Assembly: GCA_964569385.1 (NCBI GenBank)
Contig: CAZMUM010000031.1
Span: forward strand, 1 to 63,484
DNA length: 63,484 nt
Origin: JAADHX01 sp964569385
Lineage (GTDB): Bacteria > Actinomycetota > Acidimicrobiia > Acidimicrobiales > Poriferisodalaceae
Reading direction: 5' to 3'
Made by a program: the position numbers and the translations under genes. Below the pieces are notes generated by a model. The model searched no databases. It had not been told where the DNA came from and was given only the letters and a program-made list of their open reading frames with translations. Of the stretch, positions 1 through 8,391 are shown piece after piece (position 1 is the stretch's first letter; each line of letters starts with the position of its first letter).

Positions 1-14
1 GGTACCGCTCCCGA

Positions 15-1208
15 CTATCGAGAACGTATCTCAATAGCTGCCGATGCGTACACCGTGGACGACGAACCAGCAACAACAGAGCACTCGACCTCAGCACATG
101 AAATCGCTTCATCTGTAAAGGGTTCTCCGTGCACAAACAGCTCAGCCGAGCCGAAACCGTCGGAACCGAGTTCGACCAGAACAGCATTGGCAACATCGCA
201 CTCATCGACAGAGCTCGGATTCGATCGACACATAGCAACGAACACAGCACTATTGGCCGCGCCGTCCAAGACGGTCACACGGATGAGCTCCCCATTTGCG
301 TCGAATGAGTCGCCATCACCTAGTTCCAGTCTCGTATTCAACCTGTCCGAAGGCTTCCCAGATGGCGTGAAACTAGCTCGGGAGGCATCGAGTTCGGATC
401 TGAGGTCCTTGAGTGAGCCACCTCGGACCAAGACCGGTACTTCCTCAAACTCAAATGTTGGCGCACCAACTGATCGGGCATCACGCACTCGCTGGGCAAG
501 AACCCTTTCAGCGGAGTCCGGACCCATTCGATTCGGTAGAACCTGTTCACCGTCCACCAGATACACCCCCTGCGCTTCGACCCACATCGCTGAGTCCCCG
601 TGTCCTAGATCGGTGTTTGGATAGGTGAGAAACACAACGTACTCATGGCCTGGAGACAGACCACCGAACCCCTCAGGTGGAAGGTAGAACTTGCCGTCGC
701 TAGCGAGAGCATCAGACACTTCAGGGTTGTTCGGACTGACAGTCCCTGTGGAGAGGACCTTAAGATTGTCCGGGGCCTGGTCTCCAAGAAGTATCTCGAA
801 GACCGAAAAGTCTTGAATCCAAGTGACGGTGTTGCCGTCACCAAGCTGTGCTACATCCCCGGCCACACCCAGCGCGACAAGATCGCTCCCGGCCACTAGA
901 CCGTCAAGACTAGTAAACGCCTCACGGTCGGCGAAGGACCGGATCTCAATACCTCTTTGCTCGGTTTCGCCCCCATCACGTCGGGCGGCGCTGTCAACCA
1001 CGCGGGCCGGCGCAGCCGGAATGCCGACATCGTCAACACGAAGGTCAGGCGCGGCCTCGTTCTCTAAATCGGCAGAGTTCGTTTGTTCCCCTTGTGCCGC
1101 GCATCCCGCGACCAGACCCACGAGAGCTGCGATCAAACAGAGCAAGGCCGCTCGACCACGTGAGAGCGGCAGCGTGATGGTCGTTTGGCCGAGCTTAGGA
1201 TTTCTCAT
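15..1208 (-). CDS. exported lipoprotein with C-terminal neocarzinostatin-like domain
   Basis: A 397-residue exported protein of unknown function. Residues about 18-36 form a lipoprotein signal peptide ending in the lipobox LVAGC (lipidated Cys36), so the protein should be anchored on the outer face of the membrane. The middle (about 90-240) has a beta-rich pattern also seen in the other uncharacterised proteins next to the proteases of this window. The last 90 residues resemble the neocarzinostatin/macromomycin beta-sandwich: two cysteine pairs (MCRSNPSSVDEC and SCAEVEC), a central D-G-x-G-x-A-x-L strand and a final A-x-I-x strand. An AAAGGTGG ribosome site lies just upstream of the ATG. The family call for the C-terminus is by pattern only; binding partners are unknown. 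Confidence 0.7.
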   Translation of the reverse strand: MRNPKLGQTTITLPLSRGRAALLCLIAALVGLVAGCAAQGEQTNSADLENEAAPDLRVDDVGIPAAPARVVDSAARRDGGETEQRGIEIRSFADREAFTSLDGLVAGSDLVALGVAGDVAQLGDGNTVTWIQDFSVFEILLGDQAPDNLKVLSTGTVSPNNPEVSDALASDGKFYLPPEGFGGLSPGHEYVVFLTYPNTDLGHGDSAMWVEAQGVYLVDGEQVLPNRMGPDSAERVLAQRVRDARSVGAPTFEFEEVPVLVRGGSLKDLRSELDASRASFTPSGKPSDRLNTRLELGDGDSFDANGELIRVTVLDGAANSAVFVAMCRSNPSSVDECDVANAVLVELGSDGFGSAELFVHGEPFTDEAISCAEVECSVVAGSSSTVYASAAIEIRSR

Positions 1209-1318
1209 CGGTCCACCTTTCCCGTCGCCCTAACGGGAACCCCCGCCGAGGGCGTGCTAATCGCTCTCTCTTCGTTGGTCCACGTGCTCGACGAAGACCG
1301 ATCATGCGACTTCTATTT

Positions 1319-1391
1319 TAGTCCTCTTGGGGTGACTGTTCGGTGCGGTTGCGGATCTCTTCGACCACTAACGCGTCCGCAAGGGCAATGG
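1319..1391 (-). repeat. partial copy of the acs 3' end
   Basis: About 73 bp repeat the last 24 codons and stop codon of the acs gene at 4546-4618, with about 8 differences. Read on the minus strand, one frame ends in VVEEIRNRTEQSPQED, against VVEEIRNRAEQSPQED in the intact gene. Similarity begins exactly at the stop codon and ends where an htpX-like fragment begins, so this is a rearrangement scar and not a gene. Confidence 0.85.
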
Positions 1392-1397
1392 CACCGA

Positions 1398-1538
1398 GCC
1401 GATGAGAGTGTCGCGGTTCGTGATGTGGGCCATCTCGTGAGCGAGAACACCGCGGATCTCGTACCAATCGAGGTGTTGAACAACCCCTTGCGTGATACAA
1501 ACCGCCGCGTGGCTTGGGTTGCGACCCGTGGCAATCGA
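1398..1538 (-). pseudogene. htpX-like M48 metalloprotease fragment
   Basis: About 47 codons match the zinc-site region of HtpX (membrane M48 peptidase): ATGRNPSHAAV, then GVLAHEMAHITNRDTLI with the HExxH motif. Full HtpX has nearly 300 residues, with membrane helices on both sides, and none of that is present here. The fragment ends against the copied acs tail. It is a remnant, useful as evidence that the area between the exported-protein genes was rebuilt by recombination. Confidence 0.8.
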
Positions 1539-1573
1539 AGGACTGAGCGTTCCCAGAACCAAGAGCCGAGCTA

Positions 1574-2002
1574 TCAGCTCTCTGAGCAACCAGTTGCTGC
1601 GTGCTGGAAGTCGGCGAAGACTTGATCCAGAAATCCAAGAGGTAACTCACCCGCCCTCGCCCACATCTCCAACTGTCCATCACAGAAGGACCCGAGCAGC
1701 TCAAAAGGCCGGTTCAAAGCGTTATCGATCGGACTTCTGACAGACGCGCCTGTATTGTTTGCGTACTCAATTGCGATAACAACGTGATTTGTCGCATCGG
1801 GCGAGATATCCCGGCAGGTGACGCCATCGAAGCCAGCCGAGTCCAGCGTGTCATTGAGGTCTACGCGGGCCTGAAGAATTGCCTCTACTCGCTCGGACTC
1901 GTCACAGGGTGCCGTCGCTCGCCACTGAACGTCTGGATCACAAGCAGCGCTGGCGATGCTCACTGCTGCGAAGAAGGCCAGCCATCTCGGCAAGGATGGC
2001 AA
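1574..2002 (-). CDS. small exported protein of unknown function
   Basis: About 142 residues. The N-terminus is a short signal peptide with a lipobox-like end (SIASAAC, Cys21), so it is probably a lipoprotein. The mature part has four more cysteines and is otherwise unrecognised. It starts with TTG immediately after the stop of the 2003-3220 gene, with no gap, so the two are probably co-translated. It is the third gene of the protease island. The start is uncertain because TTG is weak and no clear ribosome site is visible. Confidence 0.55.
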   Translation of the reverse strand: MPSLPRWLAFFAAVSIASAACDPDVQWRATAPCDESERVEAILQARVDLNDTLDSAGFDGVTCRDISPDATNHVVIAIEYANNTGASVRSPIDNALNRPFELLGSFCDGQLEMWARAGELPLGFLDQVFADFQHAATGCSES

Positions 2003-3220
2003 CTATTCATCCGCTCGCTGGTCCAACTCCGAACCTTCGACCGAACTATCGAGCAGAAGGTCAAATTGATCAACTGCAGCTAGATAGGCGTCTTCGCTCG
2101 CGTACTCGCGAAAGCGATCCAGACTGCCAGCAGTCGCAATCGCGTTCTCCGTTAGATCTAGGATCCCGAAGAACGAAACGTCAAACTTGTTCGGGACACC
2201 AATCTTGCCACCTTCTAGGTCTGCGCTGCCAACCACCGCTGCAGCGGCGCCGGAACCATCTGTTCGGCGAGATACGAGCGTCAAACGTTCGCCTGGAGCC
2301 ACATACCCGAACATGATGACTGATAGTCCATCACCCGAAGTAAACCACCCGAGGTCCTTCCGACCCCGAAGTGCGAATTCAAGGCCTCCCGTTGCCGGAG
2401 GAAACACCACGACCTCGATCGGGACGAGGCTGGCCAACTCTTTCTCACTGATGTCCTCGGCTATGACGGGATACAGCCCATCACCAAGTGGGGTTTGAGG
2501 CCGCTCTACTTGTCGTCCGATTGCCGCCTCGACGAGGCTTGACGGTCGATCCGTTAGAGCGGCCTCATGGAGGTCCAACGAAAGCTGGGTCAAGATATCC
2601 ACACGAGATAGCCGAGCACCGTTATCAGCGACAGCAACGAGCCGCTCAATAATCTGAGACGTCTCTTTGCTTGAGAACCCAATCACCGGCTCGTCGGAGT
2701 CACTGTCATGAGCGTAGAGGACTGAATACTCACCGGAATCCCAGTGGCCTACGAAGAAAGTATAGGACGAACCCACCTCGAAAAAGGCAGCCGTGTTGTA
2801 CAGACTCAACCCTCCCGAAGCTGCTGCACGACGGAACTCTGCTAGAAGCTCACCGTAGTCGTCACTAACATCGAGCGCTCGGCCAAACGAAACATCCTTC
2901 AAGAGGACCACCGGCCACCCATCAGCATCGTTGTCATACGTAATGTGACCATCGCTACGAAGATCCACCGAGGCCCCTTCGAAGCCCGAAACAGTTGCGG
3001 TGACTGTCGCAAAGGCGGTCTCCAACCCATACAACCCTTCCATTGGGTCGAAGTCGGCATTCGGTGATGCCCGAAGTTCATCGATGGCGTCGAGGCCGGC
3101 CTGATAATCGGTAGAACTGGAGATCCGATTCAGGACTATGAGTCCGACCGCCCCAAACAGGATGACTAAGAGCCCGAACGGGATCTGAATAACGCGTCGT
3201 CTGTCGCTTGTCGTACTCAT
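2003..3220 (-). CDS. membrane-anchored exported protein, protease partner
   Basis: 405 residues with one N-terminal membrane anchor (about residues 13-31) after a basic stretch (SDRRR); the rest should lie outside the cell. It contains a segment with repeated beta strands (about 65-200) and a second one (about 255-350); no catalytic motif is recognised. Its start follows the stop of the metzincin gene directly, so the two form an operon. The second protease in this window (54235-55272) is likewise followed by an exported protein of unknown function, which suggests a protease plus substrate, inhibitor or anchor pair. Function is not known. Confidence 0.65.
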   Translation of the reverse strand: MSTTSDRRRVIQIPFGLLVILFGAVGLIVLNRISSSTDYQAGLDAIDELRASPNADFDPMEGLYGLETAFATVTATVSGFEGASVDLRSDGHITYDNDADGWPVVLLKDVSFGRALDVSDDYGELLAEFRRAAASGGLSLYNTAAFFEVGSSYTFFVGHWDSGEYSVLYAHDSDSDEPVIGFSSKETSQIIERLVAVADNGARLSRVDILTQLSLDLHEAALTDRPSSLVEAAIGRQVERPQTPLGDGLYPVIAEDISEKELASLVPIEVVVFPPATGGLEFALRGRKDLGWFTSGDGLSVIMFGYVAPGERLTLVSRRTDGSGAAAAVVGSADLEGGKIGVPNKFDVSFFGILDLTENAIATAGSLDRFREYASEDAYLAAVDQFDLLLDSSVEGSELDQRADE

Positions 3221-4396
3221 CTAGAAATCCCACCTTGCTCTGACTCGGTCAATATCGACCGACGAGTTCGTGCCGCTAGGATATCGGGTCCGGTTGTAGA
3301 CAAACACCTCAGCGTCAGCCGCATCAGGGTTGTCGTTGTTCGGCTCGCCCGCGATAGTCGGAACGGTGCCTGTTGAGGTTGTGCAATATCGCCACGTCGT
3401 CCGCGGACTACAGTTAACTGACTTATAGACCCAGCCGCCGATGCTCTTAATGCTATTTTTGTTGTCTCCATAAAAGTTGCAACCGTTATTGGTGATGTCG
3501 TTATAGACAATTGCGCGGACGCGGACGACAAGGGTCACATGCCCGGTGTGGCCGGAGCCGATGTCTTTTACGTTTATTCGGGCACTAAATCGGTCGCCCC
3601 GCACCCTGCCGTTGCCACCGACAGTGCCGAGATTCGTCACACGAGTATTGGACCGTATATACGCATTGCCAGATGCTGGCTCAGCACCGAGTCTTCCACG
3701 ACGCGGGCTCCCGTCCACACCGCCTGACAGCGTGCCGAGCGATATTCGGTAGCGCTTCCAGAAATGAGTACCTGTCTCAAAGGAGTTGTTTGCTGTTATT
3801 GCTGCCCAGCCCGAGCTCTCGGTAAGCCAGGCAGCCGCGGCGACGTCGTCTTGAGAGAGGTTGATTCGCTGAGCCTTCTGACTCTCCGATATACATGTCG
3901 CCATCGTTGGTACTCCACCATCATGGCTGTCATATACCCCGGAATGACCCAAGCCCCAGGCGTGGCCCCATTCATGGCCCGAGAGCCCCTGGTTAAAACC
4001 TTGTGACTTGGAGCGCCAAGAAGCCATCCGGCCTTTGTTGAACATGATTCCGCGTCCACCGACGACAACAGCCAGTGGGTTTGACCACGAACAGACCGCG
4101 ACGGCACCGGCACCTCCAAGCTTCCAGCCATCGACAAAGTCCATGTCGAAGTTGGCTCCCGCGTTCAGCGCCTGAGTGCCATCCCATTTCTTGGCCTCCC
4201 ACAACCACTGCAGGTACCCCCAATAGAACGGGTCCCGAAGAGTGAAGCCCTGGGGCCCGCCTCCTGGAGGCGGGTTCCATGACTGGTTCCATTCTGATCC
4301 CTGGAACTTCGGGGATCGGGTCGTATCATTGCCACAGAATTCGCCATACTTGTCGAACGCGGCCGCAGGCTCCGCGGTCGCAGCCGAGATAACCAC
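3221..4396 (-). CDS. secreted metzincin-like zinc metalloprotease, 5' end out of phase
   Basis: The zinc site is HEWGHAWGLGHS (His141, His145, His151, catalytic Glu142 counted from the GTG at 4396), followed by a probable Met-turn at Met165 (VPTMATC). This is the metzincin pattern HExxHxxGxxH, closest in style to matrixins. The C-terminal half (about 200-391) looks like a beta-sandwich accessory domain. The start shown is only the first in-frame start codon and has no ribosome site. In the same frame upstream, after a stop, codons for NAWNAGLLVLVLLASSVVIS form an obvious signal peptide core, preceded by a CT-repeat tract with no usable start in this frame. A GTG at 4484 with a GGGGAA site upstream would supply the start if the repeat were one unit longer or two shorter (see findings). 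Confidence 0.8.
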   Translation of the reverse strand: MVISAATAEPAAAFDKYGEFCGNDTTRSPKFQGSEWNQSWNPPPGGGPQGFTLRDPFYWGYLQWLWEAKKWDGTQALNAGANFDMDFVDGWKLGGAGAVAVCSWSNPLAVVVGGRGIMFNKGRMASWRSKSQGFNQGLSGHEWGHAWGLGHSGVYDSHDGGVPTMATCISESQKAQRINLSQDDVAAAAWLTESSGWAAITANNSFETGTHFWKRYRISLGTLSGGVDGSPRRGRLGAEPASGNAYIRSNTRVTNLGTVGGNGRVRGDRFSARINVKDIGSGHTGHVTLVVRVRAIVYNDITNNGCNFYGDNKNSIKSIGGWVYKSVNCSPRTTWRYCTTSTGTVPTIAGEPNNDNPDAADAEVFVYNRTRYPSGTNSSVDIDRVRARWDF

Positions 4397-4448
4397 CGAC
4401 GAAGCCAGCAGGACTAGGACAAGAAGGCCCGCGTTCCAAGCATTCCTA

Positions 4449-4471
4449 AGAGAGAGAGAGAGAGAGAGAGA
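4449..4471 (-). repeat. (GA)11 dinucleotide tract at the protease 5' end
   Basis: Eleven AG units plus one A on the plus strand (CT repeats in the coding direction). The tract lies between a candidate GTG start (complement 4482-4484) and the hydrophobic core of the protease signal peptide. As sequenced, translation from that GTG reaches a TAG right after the tract. Such tracts change length by slipped-strand mispairing, so this is a candidate on/off switch; a sequencing or assembly length error is the alternative. Confidence 0.8.
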
Positions 4472-4544
4472 CTCTAACGCGCACCTTGCATTCCCCGTTC
4501 ACTGATCGCCGTCTTGAGGCTAGGTTAAGGACCCTACACGATCT

Positions 4545-6536
4545 CTAGTCCTCTTGGGGTGACTGTTCGGCGCGGTTGCGGATCTCTTCGACCACTGATG
4601 CGTCGGCGAGGGTGGTGGTGTCGCCAAGAGTTCGGCCCTCGGCTACGTCGCGCAGAAGGCGGCGCATGATCTTGCCCGACCGGGTTTTGGGCAAGTCTGG
4701 CACCAACACCACGGCTCGCGGCCGGGCGATGGCACCTAGCTTCTTACCGACATGTTGGCGAATTTCTTCACGCAGTTCGTCGGTAGCGGTGACATCACCT
4801 ATAAGAATCGTGTAGCCGACGATGGCCTGACCAGTGGTGGCGTCATTGGCCCCAACAACGGCTGCTTCGGCGACTGCTGGGTGATCGACAAGCGCCGACT
4901 CGACTTCGGCTGTAGAAATGCGGTGACCGGAGATGTTCATCACATCATCGACACGACCCAATAACCACAGGTAGCCGTCATCGTCGATCTTGACGCCGTC
5001 GCCTGCGAAGTAGCGACCTTCGTACTCGGTCCAGTAGGTGGACATGTACCTGTCGGGATCGCCCCAGATGCCTCGCAACATCGATGGCCATGGCTCGGTG
5101 ATAGTGAGGTAACCGCCACCGCGCTCGATCTTGTTGCCGGCGTCGTCGACCACCTCAACAACCACGCCGGGTATGGCATGACATGCCGACCCCGGTTTGG
5201 TGGTGGTCACACCAGGCAACGGCGTGATCATGTTCGCGCCGGTCTCGGTCTGCCACCATGTATCGACAATCGGGCAGCGTTCGTGGCCAACGTGTTCGTG
5301 GTACCACATCCACGCTTCTGGATTAATCGGCTCGCCGACGGTGCCAAGGACCCGCAACGAAGACAGGTCGTGGCGCTGTAGCTCCTGGGCTCCCCACTTC
5401 ATGAAGGTGCGAATAGCAGTGGGAGCGGTGTAGAGCTGGGTTACCCCGTAGCGATCGATGATGTCCCACAGACGATCCTTCGACCATTCTGACCGCTCGC
5501 CAACGCGCATCTCTTCGCGGGGGGTGTCTGGGGTGCCTTCGTACATGACCGATGTAGCGCCGTTGGTGAGGGGCCCATAAACGATGTAACTGTGGCCGGT
5601 GACCCAACCAATGTCGGCCGCGCACCAGTAGACGTCGGTGTCTGGACGAAGGTCGAACACGTACTTGTGGGTGAACGCCACCTGGGTGAGGTAGCCACCC
5701 GTGGTGTGCATGATGCCCTTAGGTTTGGCGGTCGTACCCGACGTATAGAGCAGGTACAGGAGGTCTTCGCTGTCCATTGGTTCTGGCGGACAGTCCGCAG
5801 ATGCGACCGCCATGAGGTCGTGGTACCAGTGATCGACAGCGGCGTTCCAGGCTGTGTCTTGGCCGGTGCGCTGAACCACCACGACGTGCTCGACCGTTGC
5901 TGTTGCAGCAACGGACTCATCGACCGTTGGCTTGAGAGCAAACGGGTCGCCGCGGCGATAGCCACCGTCGGCGGTGATAACGATCTTGGCCGAGGCGTCG
6001 TCGATTCGGTCGGACAACGAATCGGCCGAGAAGCCGCCGAACACCACCGAATGCGGTGCTCCGATGCGCGCACATGCCAGCATCGCGACAGGCAACTCGG
6101 GAATCATCGGCATGTAGATGCAGACCCGATCGCCCTTTTCGACGCCCAACGACTTCAGCACGTTGGCGAATTTCGAGACCTCATCGAGAAGGTCGGCATA
6201 CGTGATAGTGCGCTTGTCGCCAGGTTCGCCTTCCCAGTGCAGTGCGACCTTGTTGCCAAGCCCAGCCTCGACATGGCGATCGAGGCAGTTGTAGGCGACG
6301 TTGAGCCGGCCACCAAGGAACCACTTGGCGTAGGGAAGCTCCCACTCGAGAACCTGGTCGAAATCGGTAGACCAGGTGAGCAGCTCGCGCGCCTGACGAG
6401 CCCAGAACCCGAGCCTGTCGGCTTCGGCTTCTTCGTACAACGATTGATCCGCGGCTAAGGCCGCGGCCTTGAACTGTGGCGAGGGCGGAAAGGTCCGATC
6501 CTCGATCTGATAGTCCTCAATGGTGGGTTCGGACAC
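4545..6536 (-). CDS. acs: acetyl-CoA synthetase
   Basis: 663 residues, the usual length for AMP-forming acetate-CoA ligase, which activates acetate to acetyl-CoA via acetyl-AMP. Visible motifs are the P-loop-like YTSGTTAKPKGIMHTTGG, the adenylate core WWQTETG, the hinge GRVDDVMNISGHRIS and the C-terminal KTRSGKIMRRLLR, whose lysine is the acetylation site that controls the enzyme in other bacteria. The P-loop reads SGTTAKPKG where SGSTGKPKG is common. Start: GTG at 6536 with a GGGGAAA site 6-7 bases upstream. It is the last gene of the long minus-strand block and lies 51 bp after ppgK. A copy of its last 73 bp sits at 1319-1391. Confidence 0.97.
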   Translation of the reverse strand: MSEPTIEDYQIEDRTFPPSPQFKAAALAADQSLYEEAEADRLGFWARQARELLTWSTDFDQVLEWELPYAKWFLGGRLNVAYNCLDRHVEAGLGNKVALHWEGEPGDKRTITYADLLDEVSKFANVLKSLGVEKGDRVCIYMPMIPELPVAMLACARIGAPHSVVFGGFSADSLSDRIDDASAKIVITADGGYRRGDPFALKPTVDESVAATATVEHVVVVQRTGQDTAWNAAVDHWYHDLMAVASADCPPEPMDSEDLLYLLYTSGTTAKPKGIMHTTGGYLTQVAFTHKYVFDLRPDTDVYWCAADIGWVTGHSYIVYGPLTNGATSVMYEGTPDTPREEMRVGERSEWSKDRLWDIIDRYGVTQLYTAPTAIRTFMKWGAQELQRHDLSSLRVLGTVGEPINPEAWMWYHEHVGHERCPIVDTWWQTETGANMITPLPGVTTTKPGSACHAIPGVVVEVVDDAGNKIERGGGYLTITEPWPSMLRGIWGDPDRYMSTYWTEYEGRYFAGDGVKIDDDGYLWLLGRVDDVMNISGHRISTAEVESALVDHPAVAEAAVVGANDATTGQAIVGYTILIGDVTATDELREEIRQHVGKKLGAIARPRAVVLVPDLPKTRSGKIMRRLLRDVAEGRTLGDTTTLADASVVEEIRNRAEQSPQED

Positions 6537-6587
6537 GTCGGTTTCCCCTTGCCGTGGTGCATCGCGATGCTAACCGAACCTGTTGGT

Positions 6588-7361
6588 TCACACGACCGAC
6601 AGAGCTGCACCAATGATGCCGGCGTCGTTGCGGAGTTCGGCGGCCACGATAGGTGTTCGTGTGTTCAGGCGACCGAAGAACTTGTGATGACGTCGCGACA
6701 CTCCCCCGCCGACGATGATGAGGTCTGGCCACACGAGGCGCTCGACAGTGCGCAGGTAACGATTGACCCGATCGCCCCATTCGTCCCAAGTCAGGTCGTG
6801 GGCCTTGCGCCAACGCGACGCGGCCATCGTCTCGGCGTCGACGCCATCGATCTCGATATGGCCGAGCTCCATGTTTGGCACCAGCACCCCATCGATGAAC
6901 AGACAAGTGCCGATACCAGTTCCGAAGGTTGTGATAAGCACCGAACCTGTCTGACCACGGCCCGCCCCGTACCGCATCTCGGCGACTCCGGCGGCGTCGG
7001 CGTCATTTCGAACCGTTACCGGTAGGCCACAAGCGTCGCTGAACAGTCCAGCCGCATCGGTGTCGCGCCACGATGGATCCATGTTGGCCGCAGAATAGAC
7101 AACACCTTGCTGCACAACGCCCGGGAAGGTACAACCAGCCGGGCCAGACCAGTCGAAGTGCGCGACGATCTCGGCCATAGTTGTCGCGACTGCTTCTGGC
7201 GTCGCAGGCTGTGGCGTGGCGATTCGCAGCCGTTCGGTGTCGAGGGATCCTTTGCTGAGGTTAACCGGCGCACCCTTGATGCCCGAACCTCCAACGTCGA
7301 CCCCAAAGCGAACCAGATCGCTCTTGGCCCCAGATTTGTTTTTGAAGATGGGCCAGATCAT
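6588..7361 (-). CDS. ppgK: polyphosphate glucokinase
   Basis: A ROK-family sugar kinase of the polyphosphate-dependent type, which makes glucose 6-phosphate from glucose using polyphosphate (and often ATP). The N-terminal phosphate site is FGVDVGGSGIKGAPV, followed by FPGVV, the catalytic NDADAAG and TFGTGIGTCLF; ELGHIEIDG sits where the family keeps its conserved ELGH, and the end reads IIVGGGVSRRHHKFF and NDAGIIGAA. These match PpgK better than ATP-only glucokinases. The ATG at 7361 gives about 257 residues and avoids overlap with midA; an in-frame ATG at 7427 would add 22 residues and overlap it by 44 bp. Confidence 0.93.
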   Translation of the reverse strand: MIWPIFKNKSGAKSDLVRFGVDVGGSGIKGAPVNLSKGSLDTERLRIATPQPATPEAVATTMAEIVAHFDWSGPAGCTFPGVVQQGVVYSAANMDPSWRDTDAAGLFSDACGLPVTVRNDADAAGVAEMRYGAGRGQTGSVLITTFGTGIGTCLFIDGVLVPNMELGHIEIDGVDAETMAASRWRKAHDLTWDEWGDRVNRYLRTVERLVWPDLIIVGGGVSRRHHKFFGRLNTRTPIVAAELRNDAGIIGAALSVV

Positions 7362-7383
7362 TAGGGGTTCCCAGCGGGCGAGG

Positions 7384-8364
7384 TCATCGTCGAACCCAAG
7401 TCGCGACCGTGAAACCGCCAACACCATTTTGGTCTAGGAGGGCCACGGTACCGGGATCGTTTCGGTCCGAGGCTTGGGGCCGATGCGCAAGAACCCACTC
7501 CCGTAGTGTCATATACGTTGCCCCTCGGTGGAGTTGGTCGAATGGAACGTCGCAAGTGATGTCGACGAGATGGTCAAGACCGAACGGATCGCTGCCCTGG
7601 CGATGCCGATCATAGGTACGCAACCAGCCTCTGTTTGGCCGCTGGGCCAACTCGGCGGTAGTGGCCCCGTAGTCCATGATCGTGACCTCACCACCAATAC
7701 CAACAAGCTCGATGGCCTGATGCACCCACAGAGCCATCCGATCGGCTAGCGGAAACTCGACGCCATCGGCGAGGGCGGCGCCATGGTGCAGTGCCCTGAT
7801 TGACGCCCCGGTATCGGCTGGCTGCCAAACCGTCTCAGCCAATGAAACACCAACCTCGACAAACAGCTCTTCGACCACACCATCGACCCGCCGAACAATC
7901 CGCACCGGCAAGTTGTCGAGCAACTCATTGGCAACCACGAAGTGAACGTCGTGATCGAATCGAGCTCGACCTAGATCGGAGATGGCAGCTACAGGCGCGT
8001 TGGCGTCGACCCCATCGACGGTCAGTTCGCTCAAGAGACGTTGCATTGCGGTATCTCGTTGAAGCTCAGACACCTCGACCATGACCCACCGCAGACACTC
8101 TCGACAATCGAGGGGCAACTGAAGGCAACTGAGAGCCAAGGTTCCAACACCTGCACCACCCTCAACCACAACAAATGGGTTAGGCCGGCCGAGCAGATTC
8201 CATCTTGTGTCGAGGGCGGCGCCAACAGCACGAGCAAACTCGTTGCCAAGCTCCGGCGCGGTGAAAAAGTCGCCGCCAGCGCCGGCCGCGCCACCGGACA
8301 TGTAGAACCCACCATCGCCATAAAGGCGTTGCTCTTGGAACTGATCGAACCTCAGCAAGGCCAT
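7384..8364 (-). CDS. midA: MidA/NDUFAF7-type SAM-dependent methyltransferase
   Basis: 326 residues of the DUF185/Methyltransf_28 family. Features are GGDFFTAPELGNEFARAVG near the N-terminus (family form: GDFxTxPE), the SAM-binding VVVEGGAGVGTLAL, VVANELLDNLPVRIV and VTIMDYGAT. The eukaryotic member, NDUFAF7, is a mitochondrial assembly factor that dimethylates an arginine of complex I subunit NDUFS2, the NuoD homologue. Here the gene directly follows nuoN of the 11-gene nuo operon (27 bp gap), so the same role on the NuoD of this complex is likely. Function in this organism is inferred from family and position. Confidence 0.88.
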   Translation of the reverse strand: MALLRFDQFQEQRLYGDGGFYMSGGAAGAGGDFFTAPELGNEFARAVGAALDTRWNLLGRPNPFVVVEGGAGVGTLALSCLQLPLDCRECLRWVMVEVSELQRDTAMQRLLSELTVDGVDANAPVAAISDLGRARFDHDVHFVVANELLDNLPVRIVRRVDGVVEELFVEVGVSLAETVWQPADTGASIRALHHGAALADGVEFPLADRMALWVHQAIELVGIGGEVTIMDYGATTAELAQRPNRGWLRTYDRHRQGSDPFGLDHLVDITCDVPFDQLHRGATYMTLREWVLAHRPQASDRNDPGTVALLDQNGVGGFTVATWVRR

Positions 8365-8391
8365 GACGCCGTCGCCTTCGGCCGGTTCAGA

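Noticed and set aside
4242..4505. Plus-strand ORF ending in an Arg-Glu repeat
   Set aside because: It is the reverse reading of the protease gene and its GA tract.
5592..6458. 288-residue plus-strand ORF inside acs
   Set aside because: Antisense reading of acs; no motif and no ribosome site.
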